DNA from: CAZBWP01 sp964630265
GTDB taxonomy: Bacteria > Pseudomonadota > Alphaproteobacteria > Rhodospirillales > Defluviicoccaceae
Length of the DNA: 35,122 bases
Direction: 5' to 3'
Assembly (NCBI GenBank): GCA_964630265.1
Contig: CAZVRW010000030.1
Location: forward strand, 1-35,122
Positions 7,463-17,919 of this stretch are shown piece by piece; the first letter of the stretch is position 1, and each line of letters starts with the position of its first letter. The position numbers were made by a program, and so were the translations under genes. The notes beneath the pieces were generated by a model. It was not told the DNA's origin. It was given only the letters and a program-made list of their open reading frames with translations, and did no database searches.

Positions 7463-8482
7463 TCAGCCGGCGAGGCGGGTGGTCCGGCCGGCAGCATCGA
7501 CGAGGATCGCCGCCTCGCCGCCGCCGGCCCTGAGGATCGCTTCGGCCGCCGCCTCGGGGGCGACGGCGATGGCGGTGGAGAGCGCGTCGGCCCGCATCGC
7601 CGCGTCGGCGATGACGCTCACGGATGCCCAGCTCCGCGCCGGCCAGCCACTTTTCGGATCGAACAGGTGGTGGCGGCCGTCGCCGCCGATGGGTGTCGCC
7701 AGTGGGCTGGAGGTGGCGACAGCACGATCGGTGAGCCTGAGAGTCGTCATCGCCGGGCCGCCGTCCGGGCGCGCCACGCCGACGCGCCATGCCGCGCCGG
7801 CGGCGCGTTCGCCCCGTGCCCGGACTTCCCCGATGTCGGCGAGGACATGGGCGAAGCCGTGCGCGGCCAGCCGCGCAACGATCCGGTCGGTGACATAACC
7901 CTGGGCGATGCCGTTCAGCGTCGCCGCCATGCCCGCGCCGGTAAAGGTGACGCGGTCGGCAGTGATGGCGAGGCGGCGCCAATCGACCCGTTCCCGCGCC
8001 GCGGCCAAGGCTTCCGGATCGTCCCGCCCGGCGCGCGCCGCGGTGACGTGGACAGCCCACAGCGGCTGTACGGTGACGTCGAAGGCGCCGCCGCTGATCT
8101 CCGACATCCGGACCGCGGCGCGCAGCACCTCCACCAACGCCGGCGGCGGCGCGACGAGGGCACCTCGGGCGTTCAGCGTCGCCAGCGCCGAGTCCCGGTG
8201 ATGCAGTGCGAAAACCCGTTCCAGCCGCCGGATCTCTTCGACGCAGTCGAGCAGGGCGGCGCGGCCGCGGGCCGCATCGGCGGTGCGCACCGTCAGCGAC
8301 GCCGCGGCGCCGAGCGCCACGCCACGCCAGCGAACGTGCGCCGTCTCCGCCAGCGCGCCCCGGACCAGCGCCGCCGGCGCCACCGCGGCGGCGGCGCCGG
8401 CGGCGACGAGCCGCAGCACGCGCCGGCGGCAGACGATCGGCCCCGCGCGGCGGCCGAGGATCGGCACCAGCCGGCGCATCAT
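7463..8482 (-). CDS. ApbE/NosX-like FAD:protein FMN transferase
   Basis: This 339-residue periplasmic flavin transferase attaches FMN from FAD to a Thr of a partner protein. The N-terminus has a twin-arginine-like region (CRRRVLRLVAAGAAAA, residues 18-33), suggesting Tat export. Family motifs are LNGIAQGYVTDR (189-200), LADIGEVRARG (214-224, in place of the GGN found in many ApbE proteins, as in NosX relatives), HHLFDPKSG (271-279) and DAAMRADALSTA (293-304, metal site). ATGATG at 8482 overlaps the nosR-like stop by 4 nt (ATGA), so translation is coupled. The partner is therefore almost certainly the upstream NosR-like protein, whose Thr160 lies in a flavinylation-type motif. Confidence 0.9.
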   Translation of the reverse strand: MMRRLVPILGRRAGPIVCRRRVLRLVAAGAAAAVAPAALVRGALAETAHVRWRGVALGAAASLTVRTADAARGRAALLDCVEEIRRLERVFALHHRDSALATLNARGALVAPPPALVEVLRAAVRMSEISGGAFDVTVQPLWAVHVTAARAGRDDPEALAAARERVDWRRLAITADRVTFTGAGMAATLNGIAQGYVTDRIVARLAAHGFAHVLADIGEVRARGERAAGAAWRVGVARPDGGPAMTTLRLTDRAVATSSPLATPIGGDGRHHLFDPKSGWPARSWASVSVIADAAMRADALSTAIAVAPEAAAEAILRAGGGEAAILVDAAGRTTRLAG

Positions 8483-10566
8483 TCGGCCGCCAGGGCCACG
8501 GGATGGCCCTTCTTCGCCGCGAGCCGGTCGGGCACGCAGAGACTCGGTGTCTCGATGATCGTCACGCAGTCCAGGCATTGGAAGCATTCGTCGTAATCGA
8601 TCCGCCCATCGCGTCGGATGGCGCCATAGGCGCAGCGGGCCCGGCAGAACTGGCACGGCGTGCCGCATTCCGCCCGTCGCCGGATCCAGTCGAAGCGGCG
8701 CAACCGCCCGCCCAGGGCCAGCGCCGCACCAAGCGGGCAGACATAGCGGCAGAAGCCTTTGAAGACGAACAGGCCGAGCACCAGCCACGCCGCGGCGTAA
8801 AGCACGTAGAGCAGCGGCCGATCGAAGACCATGGTCATGGCCGTCCTGAAGGGCTCCACCTCCACCAGCAACTCGGCGACCGTCGGTGCCATCAACGTCG
8901 CCGCGACCAGAACGGCCAGAACGAGGTACTTCACCCATTTGAGGCGGCGATCCAGGGCCGGAGGCACGCGATATTCCGGCAGCCGCAGCTTGCGACCGAC
9001 GATGTGGGCGAACTCTTGCAGGGCACCGTAGGGGCAGAGCCAGCCACAGAAGAAGCCGCGCCCCCAAACGACGAGCGAGATCAACGTCACGGCCCAAAGC
9101 AGCAGCAACAACGGCTCGTAGAGCAGGAAGGCGAGGCTGCCGCCATCGACGACGGCGCTGAGGACGCCGAGCGGCGTGACGATGCTGAGCTGGCCCTGGG
9201 CATACCAGCCGATGAAGCCGACCGTCGCCGCCAGGACGAGAAGCCGCGCCGGCTGGAACTGGCGGTGGCGGGCGACCTCGCCGAGGCGCCGGGCCAGCAG
9301 CCAGATGAGCGGCACCAGCAGGACGGCGACCGGCAGCATGACCGGCGCACGGTCCAAGAGGGCGGCCTGCCACGCGGGGAGGCTGCGCGGGGCTTCCGGC
9401 GTCGCGAAGAAGCGGGCCGGAGCCGTGTACGGCAGGTCGACGTCGCGAACGCCCACCTCCGGCATGAAGCTGCCGTGCTCGCGCATACTACGCGCGATCA
9501 GCGTCCACGGCGCGCCCGGATCGAAGCCGAGCCGGGTGTCGGCACGCAGCAGCATCGCTTGGGCGAACGCGGGCACACCGGCGGCGAGGCCGACGTCGAC
9601 GTCGGCGTCGCGCAGCAGGACCGGCAGTCCGCCCTGGCCGGCGGCGATGCGATCGGGCTCGGTATTGCGGACGAAATTGTCATCGACCAGCCGATGCCGG
9701 CCGTTGGCGAGCAGCAGGATCGGTTCCTCGTGGGCGGCGAGGATGGCCGCCAGCCGGCTTCGCGTCTCCGCCGACAGCACGGCGCGGGCGATGCTCGGCG
9801 GCCCGACGTCGAGCACCCAGAGGTCCAGATACAGCCCGTCGGGCGCCGCGCGGGCGGCGGGATCGTCGTCCGCCCAGACCGTGCCGTCGAACAGCGCCTG
9901 AATGTCGGCGTTGGTCAGCCGCAGCCGGCGGGCGATCCCCTGGTCGACGAGGCCGGTCCAGTCCAGAGCCTCGTCATGGTCGAGGCGCGGCCGCGCCGCC
10001 GCCCGTGGGGCGATTCCTTGCATGCGTTCGCGCGCCACCTGCAGGGCGGCGGCGAGGATCGACTCGTTGGCGATGCGGACCGAAGCGGTCGCCTTGGTGA
10101 TGCCGTCCAGGTAGACGTTGGTCGACTGCGCCCCGCGCGCCGCCCGGTCCACCGAGCGCACGGTGATGGCGTCGCCGACGGAGAGCCCACGGTATTGCAG
10201 GACGAAGGCATCGAACGGCGCTTGGCCAAGGCCGGAGATGAAGATGGGCTCCTTGTGGGAAAGGATCGTCACATCGAGAAAGCGGCCGCTGGTGTCCAGG
10301 GTGATGAGCATGTTGATGGGCTCGCCGGTGAAGCCGGGGATCGGCGCCAGCGGCGCGGTCTCGAAGATGTAGGCAGCGACGGTGCCGTCCGAGGTCTCGA
10401 TCGTCCAGACGCCCTGGTCGCCCACCGGCTCGCCCAGGCGGTAGGGCGCCATGACGAACCCTTCCAAGGTGTCCCGGTCCAAGGTGGCGGCGGCCAGGGG
10501 CAAGGCGCCGAGCAGGACGGCCAGCAGCGCGACCAGGCGCACCAAGCGGAACGGACGCGACGTCAT
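8479..10566 (-). CDS. NosR/NirI-type membrane flavo-iron-sulfur protein
   Basis: This 695-residue protein starts with a signal peptide (about 1-28). A periplasmic FMN-binding domain (about 35-180) follows, with GITKAT and Thr160 as the likely covalent FMN site. A large periplasmic stretch leads to six or so membrane helices from about residue 405. Two CxxxCP motifs (FCGWLCP, Cys507/Cys511; FCRYVCP, Cys606/Cys610) are typical of NosR/NapH-type proteins. The C-terminus carries a 4Fe-4S ferredoxin domain (Cys634, 638, 641, 645; 661, 664, 667, 677). NosR feeds quinol electrons to, or supports expression of, N2O reductase; NirI is a paralogue for nitrite reductase. No nosZ or nirS is nearby. ATG 10566 fits the signal peptide; a longer Arg-rich N-terminus is less likely. 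Confidence 0.88.
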   Translation of the reverse strand: MTSRPFRLVRLVALLAVLLGALPLAAATLDRDTLEGFVMAPYRLGEPVGDQGVWTIETSDGTVAAYIFETAPLAPIPGFTGEPINMLITLDTSGRFLDVTILSHKEPIFISGLGQAPFDAFVLQYRGLSVGDAITVRSVDRAARGAQSTNVYLDGITKATASVRIANESILAAALQVARERMQGIAPRAAARPRLDHDEALDWTGLVDQGIARRLRLTNADIQALFDGTVWADDDPAARAAPDGLYLDLWVLDVGPPSIARAVLSAETRSRLAAILAAHEEPILLLANGRHRLVDDNFVRNTEPDRIAAGQGGLPVLLRDADVDVGLAAGVPAFAQAMLLRADTRLGFDPGAPWTLIARSMREHGSFMPEVGVRDVDLPYTAPARFFATPEAPRSLPAWQAALLDRAPVMLPVAVLLVPLIWLLARRLGEVARHRQFQPARLLVLAATVGFIGWYAQGQLSIVTPLGVLSAVVDGGSLAFLLYEPLLLLLWAVTLISLVVWGRGFFCGWLCPYGALQEFAHIVGRKLRLPEYRVPPALDRRLKWVKYLVLAVLVAATLMAPTVAELLVEVEPFRTAMTMVFDRPLLYVLYAAAWLVLGLFVFKGFCRYVCPLGAALALGGRLRRFDWIRRRAECGTPCQFCRARCAYGAIRRDGRIDYDECFQCLDCVTIIETPSLCVPDRLAAKKGHPVALAAE

Positions 10567-10721
10567 GATGCCACGACGATCGGGGCGGACCGGCGGCAAC
10601 GCAATTGGGCTTTGGTCGCAGTCCCGCCGGCGGCGACGGGCCGATCGCACCGGGCGGCGTCACGGCTGTGCAGCGGACGCCGTTAGACGGCGATGGTCGC
10701 GCCAGGCTGCCGGTTCGCCGA

Positions 10722-10779
10722 GCTGTTGACGGCGGCCTTTACGGCCGTCGCCGCCCGTGGGGGGGCTTCGGTCAACAGC
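10722..10779. repeat. Inverted repeat with 9-bp arms between guaA and the nosR-like gene
   Basis: GCTGTTGAC (10722-10730) and GTCAACAGC (10771-10779) are perfect inverted copies, 40 nt apart. A further GC-rich dyad lies inside the loop (GGCGGCC and GGCCGTCGCC around TTTAC). It may end guaA transcription or act in the nosR leader. No FNR-box (TTGAT-N4-ATCAA) was found in this gap. Confidence 0.4.
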
Positions 10780-10811
10780 GTGGACCGCGGCGACGCGCCG
10801 CGGGCGCCGCC

Positions 10812-12362
10812 TCACTCCCACTCGATGGTGCCGGGAGGTTTCGAGGTGACGTCGTAGACGACGCGGTTGATGCCGCGCACCTCGTTGACGATGCGCGAGG
10901 CGACGCGGGCGAGGAAGGCGTGGTCGAACGGGAAGGTGTCGGCGGTCATGCCGTCGGTGGACGTGACCGCCCGGAGGGCGCAGACGGCGTCATAGGTGCG
11001 GGCGTCGCCCATGACGCCGACGGTGTTGACCGGCAGCAGCACGGCGAACGCCTGCCAGATGGCGTCGTAGAGGCCGGCCAGGCGGATCTCTTCCAGGAAG
11101 ATCGCGTCGGCCTTCCGCAGCATATCGGCGCGGGCGCGCGTGATCTCACCGAGGATGCGGACGGCGAGCCCCGGACCGGGAAACGGATGGCGGCCGACCA
11201 GGCTGTCCGGCAGACCGAGTTCGCGCCCGAGGACGCGCACTTCGTCCTTGAACAGTTCGCGCAGCGGTTCCACCAACGCCAAGTTCATCCGCTCGGGCAG
11301 GCCGCCGACGTTGTGGTGCGACTTGATGGTGACGCTGGGGCCGCCATGGAAGGACACCGACTCGATGACGTCGGGATAGAGCGTGCCCTGCGCCAGAAAG
11401 TCGGCGCCGCCGGCCGCCGCGGCCTCTTCCTCGAACACGTCGATGAAGGTGTGGCCGATGATCTTGCGTTTCCGTTCGGGATCGGTGACGCCGGCGAGGC
11501 GGGCGAGGAACAGCTCGGCAGCGTCGCGATGGACTAACGGGATATTGTAGTGGCCGCGAAACAGCTCGACGACTTCTTCGGCTTCGTGGGCACGGAGCAA
11601 ACCGTGATCGATGAAAACGCAGGTCAGCTGGTCGCCGATCGCCTCGTGCAGCAGCACCGCCGCGACCGAAGAGTCGACGCCGCCGGAGAGGCCGCAGACC
11701 ACGCGCCCGCGCCCGACCTGCGCCCGGACCTTGGCGATCGCCTGTTCGCGAAAGGCAGCCATGGTCCAGTCGCCCGAGCAGCCGGCGATGTCGTGGGTGA
11801 ACGCGCGGAGCAACTGGCCACCGTGGGGCGTGTGCACGACCTCGGGGTGGAACTGCAGGCCATAGAACCGGCGCGCATCGTCGGCGATGGCGGCAAACGG
11901 TGCGCCGTCGGTGACGGCGACGGCGCGGAATCCGGGCGGCAGTCCGGTCACCCGGTCGCCATGCGACATCCAGACCGGTTCGTGACCGCCTTTCGCCCAG
12001 ATGTCGCGGAACAGCGGGCAGTCGTCGACGACGTCGACGTAGGCCCGGCCGAACTCGCGATGCTCGGAGGCTTCCACGCTGCCGCCCAGCTGGGCGACCA
12101 TCGCCTGCTGCCCATAGCAGATGCCGAGCACCGGCAGGCCCGCCGCGAACACGGCGGGATCGGCGCGCGGCGTGCCAATATCGGCGACCGACGCCGGGCC
12201 GCCGGACAGGATGACCGCACGCGGCGCGAAGGCGCGCAGGAATGCCGCATCGACCTTGGTGAACGGGTGGATCTCCGCGTAGACGCCATGCTCCCGGACG
12301 CGCCGGGCGATGAGCTGCGTCACCTGTGAGCCGAAATCGACGATCAGCACGCGATCTGTCAT
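10812..12362 (-). CDS. guaA: GMP synthase (glutamine-hydrolysing)
   Basis: This 516-residue enzyme converts XMP, ATP and glutamine to GMP in purine synthesis. The N-terminal class I glutamine amidotransferase domain has nucleophile Cys82 in GICYGQQ and the His172/Glu174 pair in FHPEV. The ATP-pyrophosphatase domain carries the PP-loop GLSGGVDSSV (around 224-233). The C-terminal dimerisation domain ends with the invariant KPPGTIEWE. The start at ATG 12362 (MTDRVLIVDFGSQ) matches other GuaA proteins; the 35-codon upstream extension overlaps the hairpin after ilvH and is rejected. The length is normal for the family. It follows ilvH by 67 nt on the same strand. Confidence 0.98.
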   Translation of the reverse strand: MTDRVLIVDFGSQVTQLIARRVREHGVYAEIHPFTKVDAAFLRAFAPRAVILSGGPASVADIGTPRADPAVFAAGLPVLGICYGQQAMVAQLGGSVEASEHREFGRAYVDVVDDCPLFRDIWAKGGHEPVWMSHGDRVTGLPPGFRAVAVTDGAPFAAIADDARRFYGLQFHPEVVHTPHGGQLLRAFTHDIAGCSGDWTMAAFREQAIAKVRAQVGRGRVVCGLSGGVDSSVAAVLLHEAIGDQLTCVFIDHGLLRAHEAEEVVELFRGHYNIPLVHRDAAELFLARLAGVTDPERKRKIIGHTFIDVFEEEAAAAGGADFLAQGTLYPDVIESVSFHGGPSVTIKSHHNVGGLPERMNLALVEPLRELFKDEVRVLGRELGLPDSLVGRHPFPGPGLAVRILGEITRARADMLRKADAIFLEEIRLAGLYDAIWQAFAVLLPVNTVGVMGDARTYDAVCALRAVTSTDGMTADTFPFDHAFLARVASRIVNEVRGINRVVYDVTSKPPGTIEWE

Positions 12363-12383
12363 GCCGCCGAGGCCCGCCCGCAC

Positions 12384-12420
12384 GGTCGCCGGGCCGGCCG
12401 CGCGAGCGGGCCCGGCGACC
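12384..12420 (-). terminator. Perfect 12-bp GC hairpin after ilvH
   Basis: GGTCGCCGGGCC (12384-12395) pairs perfectly with GGCCCGGCGACC (12409-12420) around a 13-nt loop, 9 nt after the ilvH stop. It would separate ilvB-ilvH from guaA. There is no U-tract, so efficiency as an intrinsic terminator is uncertain. Confidence 0.5.
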
Positions 12421-12429
12421 GGTCGGCGT

Positions 12430-12945
12430 TCAGATGCCCTGGGGGCCACGGCCGATGGCGGCGACACCGGTGCGCGCCAACTCCACCAGCCCGAGCGGCC
12501 GCATCAGCTTGATGAAGGCTTCCAGCTTGGAGCCCTTGCCGGAGATCTCGAAGACGAAGGACTCGCTGGAGGAGTCGACGACGCGGGCACGGAAGATGTC
12601 GGCAATGCGCAGCGCTTCCACCCGGCGCTCACCGCTGCCGACCACCTTGACCAGCGCCATCTCGCGTTCCACGGCCTCGCCCTCGAGGGTCAGATCGAGC
12701 ACCCGGTGCACCGGCACCAGCCGGCCGAGCTGCGCCTTGATCTGCTCGATGATCATCGGCGTGCCGGTGGTGACGACGGTGATGCGCGAGACGTGGTGGT
12801 CGGGATCGGTCTCGGCGACGGTGAGGCTTTCGATGTTGTAGCCGCGGCCGGAGAACAGGCCGATCACTCGCGCCAGCACGCCCGGTTCGTTGTCCACGAG
12901 CACGGAGATCGTGTGGCGTTCTTCGCGTTGGGAAGCGATGATCAT
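12430..12945 (-). CDS. ilvH: Acetolactate synthase small (regulatory) subunit
   Basis: This 171-residue protein regulates the acetohydroxyacid synthase catalytic subunit encoded just upstream and mediates valine feedback. The N-terminal ACT domain (about 10-85) reads HTISVLVDNEPGVLARVIG followed by RGYNIESLTVAETD, the conserved valine-site region. The C-terminal ACT-like domain (about 95-165) contains RIADIFRARVVDSS and FEISGKGSKLEAF. Length matches the IlvH/IlvN long form. The ATG at 12945 follows the ilvB stop by 93 nt; starts two or five codons further in would not change the domain. Together with ilvB it forms the first step of the isoleucine, valine and leucine pathway. Confidence 0.97.
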   Translation of the reverse strand: MIIASQREERHTISVLVDNEPGVLARVIGLFSGRGYNIESLTVAETDPDHHVSRITVVTTGTPMIIEQIKAQLGRLVPVHRVLDLTLEGEAVEREMALVKVVGSGERRVEALRIADIFRARVVDSSSESFVFEISGKGSKLEAFIKLMRPLGLVELARTGVAAIGRGPQGI

Positions 12946-13038
12946 TGTTGTTGTTTCCTCGTTTCGGTCGGCCGCCGCGGCGGCCTCGAATGGGGGGATT
13001 GCGGCGGCGGCATGAACGTGGACGGCGGGTGGGACAGG

Positions 13039-14811
13039 TCAGACGAGGACCATGCCCTCCTCGGAGATCGGCTTCTCGGCCTTGTCGGCGGAGCTCAGCA
13101 GCATCTCGTTGTGCGCCGCGCCGGACGGGATCATCGGGAAGCAGTTCTCGGCCTTGTCGACGAGAATGTCGGCGATGACGGCCTTGTCGACGGCAATCAT
13201 CTCCTTGATGACGTCGTCCAACTCGCCCACCGACTTGGCGCGCAGACCGACGGCGCCGAACGCCTCCGCCAGCCGGACGAAGTCCGGCAGCGAATCCATG
13301 TAGCTTTCGGAATAGCGGCCACCGTGAAGCAGTTCCTGCCACTGGCGCACCATACCCATGTACTCATTGTTGAGGATAAACACCTTCACCGGCAGCCGGT
13401 ACTGCGCGATCGTCGACATCTCCTGGATGTTCATCATGATCGACGCTTCGCCGGCGATGTCGATGACCAACGCGTCCGGGTTGGCGATTTGCACGCCCAT
13501 CGCCGACGGCAGCCCGTAGCCCATGGTGCCGAGGCCGCCGGAGGTGAGCCAGCGGCGTGGCTTCTCGAAGCCGTAGAGTTGCGCCGCCCACATTTGATGC
13601 TGGCCGACCTCGGTGCTGATGAACACGTCATCGCGGTCCTTGGTCAGTTCGAAAAGGCGCTTCACCGCGTGCTGCGGCTTGATGATGTCGCCTTCCTGGC
13701 GGTAGGCGAGGCAATCGCGGGCGCGCCACGTGTTGATCTGCTTCCACCAGCCGGCGAGGGCCTCGCGGTCGGTCTTCAGGTTATTGGCCTTCCAGACCGC
13801 GATCAGGTCGGTAAGCACCTCGGTCACGTCGCCGACGATGCCGATGTCCACCAGCACGTTCTTGTTGATCGACGAAGGGTCGACGTCGACGTGGATCTTG
13901 GTCGAGTCGGGGGAGAAGGCCGTCAGCCGGCCGGTGACGCGATCGTCGAACCGCGAGCCCACGGCGAACATCACGTCGGCGCCGTGCATCGACAGGTTGG
14001 ATTCGTAGGTGCCGTGCATGCCGACCATGCCGAGGAAGTTCGGATGCGATGACGGCACCGCGCCGAGCCCCATCAGAGTCAGGGTGAACGGGAAGCCCGT
14101 GAGATCGACGAATTCGCGTAACAGTTCGGAAGCGCGGTCGCCGGAGTTGATGACGCCGCCGCCGGCATAGATGATCGGCCGCTTGGCGGCAGCCAACGCG
14201 AACGCGGCCTTGCGGATGGCCTCGGGATCACCCTTGGTGCGCGGCTTGTAGGTGCGGTGGCGCACCTCCTCCGGCGGCACATAGGTGCCCATGCCTTGGG
14301 CGACGTCCTTGGGCAGGTCGATCAGCACCGGTCCGGGCCGACCGCTGCGCGCCACCAGGAACGCCTCGTGGATGGTGCGCGCCAGATCGTTGGTGTTCTT
14401 CACCAGATAATTGTGCTTGGTGCACGGGCGCGTGATCCCGGTGGTGTCGCATTCCTGGAAGGCATCGTTGCCGATCAGGTGCGTCGGCACCTGACCGCAG
14501 ATGCAGACCAGCGGCACACTGTCCATCAGCGCGTCGGTCAGGCCGGTCACCGCATTGGTGGCGCCCGGGCCGGAGGTCACGAACACCACGCCCACCTTGC
14601 CGGTGGAGCGGGCAAGGCCTTCGGCGGCATGCACCGCGCCGCCCTCCTGGCGCACCAGCACGTGGCGGATTGCATTCTGTTTGAACAATTCGTCATAGAC
14701 CGGGAGGATGGCCCCGCCTGGATAGCCGAATACATCCGTGACGCCCTGATCCATGAGCGCCTTCAAAACGATTTGTGCTCCGGTCATCTGGTCGTCGGCC
14801 ATGGGTTCCAT
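13039..14811 (-). CDS. ilvB: Acetolactate synthase large (catalytic) subunit
   Basis: This 590-residue TPP enzyme condenses pyruvate with pyruvate or 2-ketobutyrate. The N-terminal TPP-binding domain carries GYPGGAILPVYDEL and the catalytic Glu56 in VLVRQEGGAVHAAEG. The central FAD/Rossmann-like domain spans about 200-340. The C-terminal TPP domain includes the metal-binding region DIAGEASIMMNIQE (451-464) through ILNNEYMGMVRQWQ, with Asn481-Asn482. The canonical GDG is GEA at 454-456, an Asp to Glu change at a Mg ligand. The start at ATG 14811 gives a normal N-terminus; a second ATG three codons later is equally plausible. It lies 114 nt after miaA with two hairpins in the gap. Confidence 0.97.
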   Translation of the reverse strand: MEPMADDQMTGAQIVLKALMDQGVTDVFGYPGGAILPVYDELFKQNAIRHVLVRQEGGAVHAAEGLARSTGKVGVVFVTSGPGATNAVTGLTDALMDSVPLVCICGQVPTHLIGNDAFQECDTTGITRPCTKHNYLVKNTNDLARTIHEAFLVARSGRPGPVLIDLPKDVAQGMGTYVPPEEVRHRTYKPRTKGDPEAIRKAAFALAAAKRPIIYAGGGVINSGDRASELLREFVDLTGFPFTLTLMGLGAVPSSHPNFLGMVGMHGTYESNLSMHGADVMFAVGSRFDDRVTGRLTAFSPDSTKIHVDVDPSSINKNVLVDIGIVGDVTEVLTDLIAVWKANNLKTDREALAGWWKQINTWRARDCLAYRQEGDIIKPQHAVKRLFELTKDRDDVFISTEVGQHQMWAAQLYGFEKPRRWLTSGGLGTMGYGLPSAMGVQIANPDALVIDIAGEASIMMNIQEMSTIAQYRLPVKVFILNNEYMGMVRQWQELLHGGRYSESYMDSLPDFVRLAEAFGAVGLRAKSVGELDDVIKEMIAVDKAVIADILVDKAENCFPMIPSGAAHNEMLLSSADKAEKPISEEGMVLV

Positions 14812-14825
14812 CTCTCTCTAAATGC

Positions 14826-14841
14826 GGGCTCGGCGGAGCCC
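14826..14841 (-). other. Short hairpin in the ilvB leader
   Basis: GGGCTC (14826-14831) and GAGCCC (14836-14841) form a perfect 6-bp stem with a 4-nt loop, ending about 14 nt before the ilvB start codon. It could hinder ribosome access. No leader peptide rich in Leu, Val or Ile codons was recognised. Confidence 0.35.
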
Positions 14842-14887
14842 TCCAAAGGGGAGCGCTGTGACAGATCGTCAAGCGGTTCAACGCGTC

Positions 14888-14908
14888 GGCCCGGCAACTT
14901 TCCGGGCC
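14888..14908 (-). terminator. 7-bp GC hairpin after miaA
   Basis: GGCCCGG (14888-14894) and CCGGGCC (14902-14908) form a perfect stem with a 7-nt loop, 17 nt after the miaA stop. No U-tract follows on the minus strand. It may partly separate glnS-miaA from ilvB-ilvH. Confidence 0.45.
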
Positions 14909-14925
14909 GGGCACCCTTTAGACGC

Positions 14926-15926
14926 TCACATCGCCTCGGTCAATAGAAACTGGCGAATGAACGAAAAAATTTCTCCACAAAAGCTTTCTGAATATTGCGC
15001 GCTGATCCTGAGATCGGCGGTGCCCCGGTGGCGCAGCCACGTCATCTGCCGTTTGGCGTAGGTCCGGCTGGCCCGCTTCGCCGCCTCTACCGCCGCCGCC
15101 ATGGAGCGTTCGCCGTCGAGGGCCGCGGCGATCTCGCGCACGCCCACCGCCTTCATCGCCGGCAGCGCGGGGTCCAGATTGAGGGCCAGCAACGCCCGGA
15201 CCTCATCGACGGCGCCACCGGCGAGCATCGCTTCGAAGCGCGCATCGATCTCGGCATAGAGCCTCTCGCGCGGGGGCAGCAGCAGCACGGTGGCGAAGCG
15301 GGCGGCGAGGGGTGTGGTGGCCGGGGCCAGTCGCCGCCAATCCGGCAGCGGCCGGCCGGTGGACTGCACCACCTCCCAGGCGCGGATCAGCCGCTGGCTG
15401 TCCGTGGCCGGCAGGGCCGCGGCGCTTTCGGGGTCGCGCCGGGCAAGGGCTTGCCGGAAGGCCTCGCCACCGAGCCGGGCATGCTCCGCCCGGGCGGCGT
15501 CGCGGACGGACGCCGGAATGGCCGGGATCGGCGCGAGCCCCTGCATCAACGCTTCCAGATAGAGCCCAGTGCCGCCAACGACGATCGGCAGACGTCCAGT
15601 CGCGCGCGCTTCGCCGATCGCTGCCGTCGCCAGATCCAACCAGCGGCCGGCGGAACAGGGCTCGGCGGCCGGCAGCACGCCGAACAGTCGGTGCGGCGCG
15701 CGCGCCATGTCGGCGGCGGACGGCCGCGCCGTCAGCACGCTCAGCTCCCGGTAGACCTGCATGCTGTCGGCGTTGATGACGACACCGCCGAACGCTTCGG
15801 CGCAGTCGATCGCCAGCGCCGACTTGCCGCTCGCCGTCGGTCCGGCGATGACGAGGATCGGCCCGCAGGATTCGCGGGACAACGGCGCGCCCGCAGCTGG
15901 GCGGCCCGGCTCCGCCGCGGCGGGCA

Positions 15927-15927
<1 letters not shown>
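14926..15927 (-). CDS. miaA: tRNA dimethylallyltransferase
   Basis: This 333-residue enzyme adds a dimethylallyl group to A37 of tRNAs that read UNN codons. The P-loop GPTASGKS is at 29-36, then INADSMQVYRELSVLTARPS (the conserved catalytic Asp region), VVGGTGLYLEAL, and late in the protein RASRTYAKRQMTWLRH (tRNA-binding and catalytic Arg region). ATG 15927 shares its A with the glnS stop (TGATG), so translation is probably coupled by re-initiation. An in-frame upstream ATG at 15966 would overlap glnS by 40 nt and adds no conserved sequence. The C-terminal tail after the conserved core (TADLRISAQ...) is AT-richer than its neighbours, but the frame is intact. Confidence 0.96.
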
Positions 15928-17624
<1,697 letters not shown>

Positions 17625-17878
17625 GCAGTGCTGCTCCGTAACGACGCCACGCGCGGGTTCTGACGGCAACGGCGCGCGTACACCAGAGCAATATCCCATC
17701 GCCAGGATTCGGTCGATCGGATTTGCGTGCTCGAGACCGCCGCAGCCGACAGCCCAACCCTTTGATCCGTTCGCTGCGATCCGGTCGAACCGTCCGCCAG
17801 CCGCCGTAACGCCATACGTTCGTCATCAGAACACGAGACGACGGTACCAGCCGGGGCGACAACCGAAGCATCGCCGAA

Positions 17879-17913
17879 GACCGGTCGCCGGGGCACGCCC
17901 GGCCGAACCGGTC
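17879..17913 (-). terminator. Two-part hairpin downstream of minE
   Basis: Outer arms GACCGGT (17879-17885) and ACCGGTC (17907-17913) enclose an inner stem CCGGG (17888-17892) / CCCGG (17898-17902). The structure starts 6 nt after the minE stop and probably marks the end of the minCDE transcript. No U-tract follows. Confidence 0.5.
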
Positions 17914-17919
17914 AGCGTC

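Noticed and set aside
7463..9373. A longer N-terminus for the nosX-like protein
   Set aside because: The extra part is a frame-shifted reading of the nosR-like gene; the ATGA overlap and Tat-like signal support 8482.
8206..10686. 826-codon plus-strand frame opposite the nosR-like gene
   Set aside because: Low-complexity shadow (Arg, Gln, Asp, Ala) of a well-supported membrane Fe-S protein.
10567..10811. An FNR/NNR box before the nosR-like gene
   Set aside because: No TTGAT-N4-ATCAA-like dyad was found; only the 9-bp inverted repeat is present.
14812..14925. An ilvB leader-peptide attenuator
   Set aside because: Two short hairpins exist, but no small frame with a cluster of Leu, Val or Ile codons precedes them and no U-tract follows.
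17625..17878. A tRNA-like stretch between glnS and minE (GGTTCGA on the minus strand near 17790)
   Set aside because: No acceptor stem, anticodon arm or CCA-proximal pairing could be built around it.
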